Assembly: GCA_014584705.1 (NCBI GenBank)
Contig: JACTMJ010000014.1
Coordinates: 186,001-250,000 of the forward strand
DNA length: 64,000 nt
Source: Acidobacteriota bacterium
GTDB taxonomy: Bacteria > Acidobacteriota > Terriglobia > Bryobacterales > Bryobacteraceae
Direction: 5' to 3'
The position numbers and the translations under genes are program-made. The notes below the pieces were generated by a model that was not told the origin of the DNA, did no database searches, and saw only the letters and a program-made list of their open reading frames with translations. This document shows positions 57,463-64,000 of this stretch, piece by piece (the first letter of the stretch is position 1; each line of letters starts with the position of its first letter).

Positions 57463-60045
57463 ATGCCGCGACCCACGCTGTTTCTGGTGGATTCCTTTGG
57501 GTTTATCTTTCGCGCTTACCACGCCCGCGCGCGATCCGGCGCTCCGCCCATGCGCACTTCGAAGGGAGTCCCAACGGAGGCGACCTATATTTTCAACAAT
57601 ATGATCCGGCGAATCCGGGATGAGTACCAACCGGATTACCTGGCGGCGGTTTTTGAGAGCGAGGGGCCGAATTTCCGGACGGAAATGTTTACGGATTACA
57701 AGGCGAACCGCAGTGAAACGCCCCCGGACCTGCTGGAACAGATTCCGGACATCAAGCGGGTGCTTGGAGCAATGCGCGTGCCGATTGTCGAATCGAGCGG
57801 TTACGAAGCGGACGACGTTATCGGAACGCTGGCGCACCGCGCCGCGACGACGATGGATGTGGTAATCGTCTCCAGCGATAAGGACATGCTGCAATTGGTT
57901 TCGCCCCACGTGCGCATGTTGAACCCGATGAAGGACGACACGATCTACGACGAGGCGGGCGTCGAAGCGTTTATGGGAGTCCGCCCTCCTCAGGTGGTGG
58001 ATCTGCTTGCGCTCAAAGGAGATTCCGTCGATAACATCCCCGGCGCTCCCGGCATTGGCGATAAGGGGGCCAAGGACCTGATCGCGGAATTCGGTTCCGT
58101 GGAAGAGGCCATCGCCCAGGCGGAGCAGGTGAAGCGCAAGATGTACCGCGAGAGCCTCCAGAACCACCGCGAGCAGATCCTGCTGAGCAAGCAGTTGGCG
58201 CGGATTCGGGTGGACGCGCCGCTCTCGATTTCGCTGGACGATCTGGTCGTGAAAGAGCCGGACGCGGCAGCGCTTGAGGAAGTCTATCGCGAACTGGAGT
58301 TCGGCCGGGCGCTGCGGGAAGTGCAAGCCGTGGTGGAAGAGGAGACGAGGGACTTTCGGCACGTGCGCACGGCCAGGGAAGCGGAAGCCGTAAATGCGGA
58401 AGTGATCGCCGCCGGGCGCATCTCCTTGGTTCTGGCACCGCGGAACGCCGGGGGAGAAGCCACTCTCGGAGAGACGCCGTTCTGCTACCTCGCCACCGCG
58501 CATGGCGTCGTGCGCGCCGTGGCTCCGGAGCATGCACCGCTGGTTGGACGCTGGTGGAAGGATTCGCGCATCTCCAAGGTCTTTCACGATTGGAAACAGG
58601 CTCTGCTGACGGCTCCCCCCGATTGGGGAGTATCCGCGGGAGAGACGGACGACGTCTTTCTGATGGGCTTTCTCGAGTATGCCGACCCCGGTTTGACCAC
58701 GGTGGAGGCACTGGCTGGCAAGCGTTTTGAACGAGGCGTTGAACGCAGCCCGGAGGCTGCGCCCGACCTGATTCTGCGTCTAGCCGACGATCTGAAACCG
58801 GCACTGGCGGGGAGCGGCTTGGACGCACCCTACCAGGAGATCGATCTTCCCTTAAGCCCGGTGCTCGCTCGCATGGAGGCTACGGGAGTTCGCGTGGACA
58901 CCGGCACACTGGAGGCGATCTCGGAGCGCATGGGAGGCCAGATCGAAGATCTGACCGTCCGCATCCACGCCCTGGCGGGCCGGGAATTCAACATCAATTC
59001 TCCCCAGCAACTGGCCAAGGTGCTGTTCGAGGAGCTGAAACTGCCCGCTCCGGTGAAGACCGGAAAGGGCAAGGTGCATTCCACGGCGGTGGACGTGCTG
59101 GAGGGGTTGGCGATCCACCATGAGATTGCGGCGCTTGTGATGGAATATCGCCAACTGGCCAAACTCAAGGGCACGTACGTGGACGCATTGCCGCAACTCA
59201 TCCGTCCGGCGACGGGCCGCATTCACACGAGTTTCAACCAGGCCGGCGCGGCGACGGGCCGGCTATCCTCTTCGAATCCGAACCTGCAGAATATCCCCAT
59301 ACGCACGGAGCAGGGCCGCGAGATTCGCGCCGCTTTCATACCCGAGGAAGGCTGGCTGTTGCTGTCGGCGGATTACTCCCAGATCGAACTGCGGCTGCTC
59401 GCCCACTTCTCGGAAGATCCGGTGCTGACCTCGTCGTTTCGCAATGGAGAAGACATTCATACGCGGACGGCGGCCGAGGTCTTCGGCGTGATGCCCCAGA
59501 TGGTGAGCCCGGAGATGCGGCGGGGCGCCAAGGTCGTGAACTTTGGGATTGTCTACGGGCAAACGGCCTTCGGGCTGGCCACGCAATTGGGCATCCCGAA
59601 GAAGGAGGCGGAAGTGTATATCCGCAACTACTTCGAACGCTACCGCGGAGTGCGGCAGTGGATCGACGCTACCATCGCCGAGGTGCGGGGAAGCGGCTTC
59701 ACGCGGACGATGTTTGGCCGGATCCGCTCCATACCGGACATGGATTCGAAGAACCCGAACGCCCGGGGCTTTGCCGAGCGGACGGCGGTGAATACCCCGC
59801 TCCAGGGCACGGCAGCGGACCTTATTAAGCTTGCCATGATCCGCATTGACCGGGCGATCACCGCGAAGGGCCTGGCCGCGCGGATGCTGCTGCAGGTTCA
59901 CGACGAACTCGTCTTTGAAGTTCCGCCGGAAGAGCGGGAAGAAGTCGCAACACTCGTGAAGCGGGAGATGGAAAACGTAGCCGAGCTTCGCGTTCCGCTG
60001 GTAGTCGAGGTTGGCGTGGGTCCAAACTGGCGGGATGCGAAGTGA
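57463..60045 (+). CDS. polA: DNA polymerase I without proofreading residues
   Basis: An 860-residue protein. The 5'-3' exonuclease begins at LFLVDSFGFIFRAYHA and has SSGYEADDVIGTLAH and LKGDSVDNIPGAPGIGDKGA. The middle 3'-5' exonuclease region lacks the DxE motif (the strand reads ISLVLAPRN), so it should not proofread. The polymerase has SADYSQIELRLLAHFS (motif A), RRGAKVVNFGIVYG (motif B) and LQVHDELVFEVP (motif C) with both catalytic acids. Start 57463 is favoured because MPRPTLFLVDS begins the fold. The gene is divergent from lpxC. Confidence 0.97.
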   Translation: MPRPTLFLVDSFGFIFRAYHARARSGAPPMRTSKGVPTEATYIFNNMIRRIRDEYQPDYLAAVFESEGPNFRTEMFTDYKANRSETPPDLLEQIPDIKRVLGAMRVPIVESSGYEADDVIGTLAHRAATTMDVVIVSSDKDMLQLVSPHVRMLNPMKDDTIYDEAGVEAFMGVRPPQVVDLLALKGDSVDNIPGAPGIGDKGAKDLIAEFGSVEEAIAQAEQVKRKMYRESLQNHREQILLSKQLARIRVDAPLSISLDDLVVKEPDAAALEEVYRELEFGRALREVQAVVEEETRDFRHVRTAREAEAVNAEVIAAGRISLVLAPRNAGGEATLGETPFCYLATAHGVVRAVAPEHAPLVGRWWKDSRISKVFHDWKQALLTAPPDWGVSAGETDDVFLMGFLEYADPGLTTVEALAGKRFERGVERSPEAAPDLILRLADDLKPALAGSGLDAPYQEIDLPLSPVLARMEATGVRVDTGTLEAISERMGGQIEDLTVRIHALAGREFNINSPQQLAKVLFEELKLPAPVKTGKGKVHSTAVDVLEGLAIHHEIAALVMEYRQLAKLKGTYVDALPQLIRPATGRIHTSFNQAGAATGRLSSSNPNLQNIPIRTEQGREIRAAFIPEEGWLLLSADYSQIELRLLAHFSEDPVLTSSFRNGEDIHTRTAAEVFGVMPQMVSPEMRRGAKVVNFGIVYGQTAFGLATQLGIPKKEAEVYIRNYFERYRGVRQWIDATIAEVRGSGFTRTMFGRIRSIPDMDSKNPNARGFAERTAVNTPLQGTAADLIKLAMIRIDRAITAKGLAARMLLQVHDELVFEVPPEEREEVATLVKREMENVAELRVPLVVEVGVGPNWRDAK

Positions 60046-60157
60046 TGGCGCGATGACGGACGCGATCTCCCGTGCGGACAAGGCTCCTATGGGAAAATGG
60101 GGGCATCCCAGGGTGCGCGTGGATGGAATGACTTTGGAAGGGGATGATTCAACGCCC

Positions 60158-61495
60158 ATGCAAAGGTTCAGCCGTCGCCATTTTCTAGCCGGAGCCGGCG
60201 CGATGGGCGCATTGTGTCTTGCGCCGCCGGCAAGGGCCAGCGCGGACATCCGCGGCATCACCATCCTTCACACCAACGATATCCACGCGCGGATCTCGCC
60301 GACACGCGAAGGCCTGGGCGGCTTCGCGCATTTGGCCACCGCGCTCAACCGGGAACGGGCCAAGGCGGAAGCGAGCCTTTACCTGGATGCGGGAGATCTG
60401 GTGCAGGGCACGCCGGTGAGTTCGCTCTACGAAGGCGTCCCGGTGTTCGAACTGATGAACGGGCTGCGGCCGGATGCAGTCTGCCTGGGCAACCACGAGT
60501 TCGACTACGGCTGGAGGCGCATCTACGACTACCTCAAGGTGAGCCGGTTCCCCCTGTTTTGCGCCAATCTGGCGGATGATCGCGGCACATTGCTTACACC
60601 GCCGCCCTACATTGTCCGGGACGTGAACGGCATCCGAGTGGCCATCATCGGGCTCATCATGGAGTCCCTCGCAAAACTGACCTACGATTACAACCTCGGG
60701 CCGTGGAGGGCGCTGCCGCTTGTGGAAACGGCGAAGAAGTATATCGGCCAGGCGAAGGCCGACGGCGCGCAGCTGATCGTCGGCCTCGCTCACATCTTCC
60801 CCAAAGAGGAAGAAATGCTGCTGGCATCGCTGCCGGAGATGCACCTGATCGTGGCCGGGCACGACCACGGAGGAATGAAGACCCTGCTGCGCGACGGAAA
60901 CCGGATGGTGGTGCGCACGAGACCGAACGGCGCGGAACTCGGCAAGGTAAATCTGCGCTTCGACGTGGCCGCAAACCGGGTGGTGGAATTGGATTGGGAG
61001 CGCATTCCGATCAACGCCGCCGAGATCGAGGCCGATCCCACCGTCGCGAAAGCGGTCGCGCAGTGGGAGTCGAAAGTCTCGGCGGTGGTCGACCGCGAGA
61101 TTGGCGAATCGAGAACCGCCTATACCCGATTTCAGATGAAGGATGTAGTCGAGCGGGCAATGACGGAGAGCTTGGGGGTGGATTTCGCCTTTGTGAATCG
61201 GGGTGCGGTGCGGGCGGGGCTTGTCGTTGGAAAAATCCGCGCCCGCGACATCTGGGATGCGCTGCCTTTCGGCAATCGCGTGGTCCTCGGAAAGATCCCC
61301 GGGAATCGGATCCCGGAGGCGATTCGAAAAACGACTCCCGTCGAAGCAACTCGAATCTACACCGTGGCTACGATCGATTACGTGGCGGAAAATCAGCGGG
61401 AAATCGGGACGGAAGGCCTGGAATTCCCGGAGCCCGGCCCGTTCTTGCGCGAGATGGTGATCGAGTGGGTGAGCAAGCGCAGGATTGTGGAATGA
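60158..61495 (+). CDS. Tat-exported 5'-nucleotidase (UshA/CpdB family)
   Basis: A 445-residue metallophosphoesterase. MQRFSRRHFLAGAGAMGALC is a twin-arginine signal. The N-terminal domain has ITILHTNDIHAR, DAGDLVQGTP, LGNHEFDYG, GLAHIF and VAGHDHGG, the binuclear metal ligands; the C-terminal domain has GDFAFVNRGAVRAG-like (VDFAFVNRGAVRAGLV) and WDALPFGNRV, the substrate cleft. It hydrolyses nucleotides outside the cytoplasm. The frame is open from 60011 but the signal starts at 60158. It follows polA by about 110 bases and is probably separately expressed. Confidence 0.92.
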   Translation: MQRFSRRHFLAGAGAMGALCLAPPARASADIRGITILHTNDIHARISPTREGLGGFAHLATALNRERAKAEASLYLDAGDLVQGTPVSSLYEGVPVFELMNGLRPDAVCLGNHEFDYGWRRIYDYLKVSRFPLFCANLADDRGTLLTPPPYIVRDVNGIRVAIIGLIMESLAKLTYDYNLGPWRALPLVETAKKYIGQAKADGAQLIVGLAHIFPKEEEMLLASLPEMHLIVAGHDHGGMKTLLRDGNRMVVRTRPNGAELGKVNLRFDVAANRVVELDWERIPINAAEIEADPTVAKAVAQWESKVSAVVDREIGESRTAYTRFQMKDVVERAMTESLGVDFAFVNRGAVRAGLVVGKIRARDIWDALPFGNRVVLGKIPGNRIPEAIRKTTPVEATRIYTVATIDYVAENQREIGTEGLEFPEPGPFLREMVIEWVSKRRIVE

Positions 61496-61552
61496 GCGCC
61501 GGCTGCGTGGATATTGCATCCGCGCCCGGGTGGCTTCCGGATTCCCGAGAAT

Positions 61553-62929
61553 CTACCCTTCGAAGATCTGTCCGCCGGGCGCTTTTGCGCACTTTTTCGT
61601 GAGCCTCTCCAGTCGCGCACCCGCCTTCTCACCCGGCTGCAGATGCTCCAGGCGTCGCGCGTAATGAAGAGAACGCGGCAAATCCTTAAAACGACGTTCG
61701 TAGAGAATAGAAAGGGCCTCCAAGGCACGGGAGTGTAGGGAATTCGGAAAGCCGATGATCTGCTCGACAGCGTCCCGGGCGGCTTCGTATTGGCCACGTT
61801 TCCGCTCGATCTCGAAGATATCCCAGAGGGTACGCGCCAGCAAATCTTCCGGGATATTGGTTTGGATTGCCCGACGCAACAACGGTAGCGCTTCATCCGG
61901 ACGGCCCGCCTGCGAGAGCCAACGGCCTAGCCCGACGCACTCCGCCCCATGGCGCACGGCCAGCGATGCGGGATCTCGAAAAACTCCGCCTACGACATTC
62001 GTAAGACAAGCAAGCGAAAGGATGTCGAGCGAATTGTGAAGGAACACTGGAGACAGGCTGCCAGCCTCTCCGAAGCGCAGATAGTTCGCATAGAGAGACG
62101 GGATCAGAAAACCGGGTACATCGCCATCGCGCTCGTGGCCCAGCACACGCTCTTCGAGGTGCGTGAGCTTGCAACTCTCGAAGCGCAACTTCCAGAGGCG
62201 TCGGCACGCATGGAGCAGGTCGACGTGCGGCATGGACGCAAACGGAACCGGAGACCGCGCCAGGCGATAGCGGGTTTCGAGCAAGGGTAGGTCATAGGCT
62301 TTGCCGTTGTAGGTAACGACGGCCGAAAATCGCTCCAGTTCCTCGGCGATCCGGCGCAGAACGCTGCGCTCTTCGGCGGGTTCCCTCAGGAAAAATTGCC
62401 TCACGAGAAAACCGTCGGGCGTGACGTAGCCTAGGCCGATGAGAAACGCGAAGGTGCCCGCGCCACCGGAGAGCCCGGTGGTTTCCGTATCCAGATAGAC
62501 CCAATCCCGCGCCGTTCCATTCGGGCAGCCGGGGCACAGGCCGGCGAGCAGATCGTCGGGAGAGCGCTCCAGTCCCCTCACCCCAAAGTGGCCGTGGCGG
62601 GCAGAACCGGGGTAGAGGGTTTCCGTTTCAAAATGCGTGCCGTACGGCGTTTCGACCACGCTTCCGCTGAGGCAATCCTCAATCTTGCTCCGGCCCGGAC
62701 GATTCCGGAGAGCGCTTGGCTGCCGCGGCGATAATTCCAGGGTGCTTTCGAACGCAGAATCGTCCGGCGCGCTCTCCCACGGCGGAAGTTCATGGGCCGG
62801 TCCGAGCCCCGGAAGCGATCCGGATTGGGTCTGCGCCGGGGCGGCGAAACCGGAATCCCGGGCCGTGCGTAATTCCACGCGACGAAGCTTTTCTCGAAGC
62901 CGATCGAGTTCTTCCCGCACATTCCGCAT
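61553..62929 (-). CDS. YprB-like ribonuclease H-fold exonuclease
   Basis: A 458-residue protein. About 40-residue coiled N-terminus (REELDRLREKLRRVELR), a linker to ~115, and an RNase H-like DEDD domain with YLDTETTGLSGGAGTFAFLIG (metal-binding DTE), VVTYNGKAYDLPLLETRY, and NSLDILSLACL with a final Asp. A C-terminal TPR-like helical region (ALEALSILYERRF) follows. The family (YprB in Bacillus) is predicted to act on nucleic acids, with substrate unknown. Start at 62929 is chosen because AAAAGG precedes it and upstream residues look unrelated. Confidence 0.82.
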   Translation of the reverse strand: MRNVREELDRLREKLRRVELRTARDSGFAAPAQTQSGSLPGLGPAHELPPWESAPDDSAFESTLELSPRQPSALRNRPGRSKIEDCLSGSVVETPYGTHFETETLYPGSARHGHFGVRGLERSPDDLLAGLCPGCPNGTARDWVYLDTETTGLSGGAGTFAFLIGLGYVTPDGFLVRQFFLREPAEERSVLRRIAEELERFSAVVTYNGKAYDLPLLETRYRLARSPVPFASMPHVDLLHACRRLWKLRFESCKLTHLEERVLGHERDGDVPGFLIPSLYANYLRFGEAGSLSPVFLHNSLDILSLACLTNVVGGVFRDPASLAVRHGAECVGLGRWLSQAGRPDEALPLLRRAIQTNIPEDLLARTLWDIFEIERKRGQYEAARDAVEQIIGFPNSLHSRALEALSILYERRFKDLPRSLHYARRLEHLQPGEKAGARLERLTKKCAKAPGGQIFEG

Positions 62930-63095
62930 CAAATTCGCCTTTTCTTTGCCAGGATAGGCTGTTTCGTGGCATAGTTCAACAAAATCTCCGTTCAGAAAGA
63001 ATCTCGTCATGCCGAGCACCCATAATTGCGCCGGTTGCGCAGATACGGGTAGAGGCATCAGGAAGAAATGCCCACGCTACAATCACCAGGGAGTT

Positions 63096-63686
63096 ATGGG
63101 AAACACTTTCACCACCACCGAACTGATCCACCAGATTGACGTTATCGTCGCTCGCAAGGACTCGCTCATGGAAGGATTGACCACGGAACAGAAATCTTGG
63201 CGTCCGCAAGCAGGGCGCTGGAGCATTCTCGATTGTCTGGAGCATTTGAACCGATCCGATGCAATGTACCTGCGAGCCATGCGTGTGGTTTTCGAACGGG
63301 ACCGTCACAACGCGTCTCTTCCCCCAAAGGCATTCCGGTTCGGTTTCATCGGTCGCCAAATTCTTCGATACATTGAGCCGCCGCCCCGCTTCCGGATGCC
63401 GGCTCCGCGAAGCGTCGTGCCGCCGGAAGTCCTCAACGCCACCGAGGTGGAAGCGGAGTTCAACCGTCTGCACCTCGAGTTTCGAGGGTTCGTGCTCGAT
63501 GCCGGCGGCGTGGATATGAGCGCCATCCACTTCCCTTCTCCAATGAGTTCCCTTCTGAAACTGAATCTCGCGGAGGGCTGCGCGATCATCACGGGACATG
63601 ACCGGCGGCATCTCTGGCAAGCGGAACAGGTGCGCGCCCACCGCGATTTTCCTCGCTCCGGCGATGCGGATCCGAACTTGGCGTAG
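63096..63686 (+). CDS. DinB-like four-helix metal-binding protein
   Basis: A 196-residue protein with the DinB/YfiT fold. His residues in the usual triad positions are seen in ILDCLEHLNRSDAMYL (His about 50) and AIITGHDRRHLWQAEQVRAH. The function is unknown; related proteins transfer thiols or bind metal. Start at 63096 has CAGGGAG upstream. Next to the divergent nuclease gene and upstream of pcm. Confidence 0.86.
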   Translation: MGNTFTTTELIHQIDVIVARKDSLMEGLTTEQKSWRPQAGRWSILDCLEHLNRSDAMYLRAMRVVFERDRHNASLPPKAFRFGFIGRQILRYIEPPPRFRMPAPRSVVPPEVLNATEVEAEFNRLHLEFRGFVLDAGGVDMSAIHFPSPMSSLLKLNLAEGCAIITGHDRRHLWQAEQVRAHRDFPRSGDADPNLA

Positions 63687-63817
63687 GCTCACCCCGCGCG
63701 GCGGTGCCGCCGGAAACGAGGTTGACACGGGGAGCGAGCTTGGAGAGAGTGAAGGCAGCACGGACGGCGGTGGGCCGGGAAGCCTGTGAGCCGGGTGGTG
63801 GTGCGAACGCCACGTCA

Positions 63818-64000
63818 ATGCAAAGTCAACAGCGCACGACCGATTCCTACCTCGCGGCGCGCCTCGAAATGGTGAGCACACAGCTCCAGAGTCGCGGCGT
63901 GCGACAGACCGAGGTACTGGCTGCCATGCAGCGAGTTCCCAGGGAGCGCTTCGTGCCGGAACCCCTCCGGCGGCACGCTTACGAAGACCGAGCTTTGGGT
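63818..64000 (+). CDS. pcm: Protein-L-isoaspartate O-methyltransferase, N-terminal fragment
   Basis: Sixty-one codons of the gene lie in the window, which ends mid-frame. The start resembles the PCMT N-terminus: RLEMVSTQLQSRGVRQTEVL, AMQRVPRERFVPEPLRRHAY and EDRALG, where RGVxQTEVLxAMxxVPRxxFVP is diagnostic. The enzyme repairs isoaspartyl sites in aged proteins. Start is the only ATG compatible with the alignment; the catalytic SAM-binding part is outside. Confidence 0.9.
   Translation, partial: MQSQQRTTDSYLAARLEMVSTQLQSRGVRQTEVLAAMQRVPRERFVPEPLRRHAYEDRALG

Overview
The window reads as about 64 kb of chromosome from a high-GC, Gram-negative-type bacterium. It carries LpxC, an FtsK with an alanine-tail-free linker, a beta-barrel porin, Tat-exported enzymes and dense housekeeping genes. 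The mix of SBBP beta-propeller, FG-GAP/ASPIC and Ig/PKD secreted proteins, an F1Fo operon lacking the a and c genes, and meso-DAP and lipid A genes points to Acidobacteriota, most likely the Bryobacterales/Solibacter group. That placement is inference from protein style, not from a marker-gene search.

Layout. 1-11.3 kb: a partial M19 dipeptidase, hslR-like, ftsK, uppP, pyk, a PP2C phosphatase, then a leftward cluster of PfkB-type sugar kinase, GT39-like glycosyltransferase, dapF-like and UDP-sugar dehydrogenase. 11.5-17.7 kb: a leftward ATP synthase operon (b', b, delta, alpha, gamma, beta, epsilon). 17.9-26.2 kb: secG, a winged-helix AAA+ ATPase, a mini-RNase III-like gene, a Tat sugar isomerase, an OmpL-like porin, glnA with a recognisable promoter, and xseA.

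26.2-35.2 kb is the accessory region. A ParD/ParE pair sits between the intact 3' end of xseA and a second, diverged copy of that 3' end. A low-GC HEPN-motif gene runs antisense across the second copy. Then come an iron-sulfur repair protein, a protein with a (V/M)DT tripeptide array, DUF4142 and cupredoxin genes, a LamG-like protein, and a compact restriction-modification locus: a C5-cytosine methyltransferase converging on a Vsr nickase and a NaeI-family endonuclease.

35.2-43.6 kb: a histidine kinase with two degenerate receiver domains, a sulfatase, secreted FG-GAP and thioredoxin-like proteins, ruvC and yebC. RNase P RNA lies at 43771-44180 on the minus strand, with a promoter that fits its 5' end. 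44.4-64 kb: an OmpA-barrel-Ig/PKD giant, rpoZ, coaBC, a family 4 uracil-DNA glycosylase, a thioredoxin-fold protein without CxxC, an SBBP protein, a divergent RecA paralogue, pgsA, lpxC, polA (no proofreading residues), a Tat 5'-nucleotidase, a YprB-like nuclease, a DinB-fold protein and the start of pcm.

The observations most worth following are the xseA 3'-end duplication around the toxin-antitoxin pair, the DapF homologue with both catalytic cysteines changed to serine, the divergent RecA paralogue, the NaeI/Vsr/methyltransferase locus, and the (V/M)DT array protein. I did not see a CRISPR array, an insertion sequence with a transposase, a prophage or a tRNA gene.
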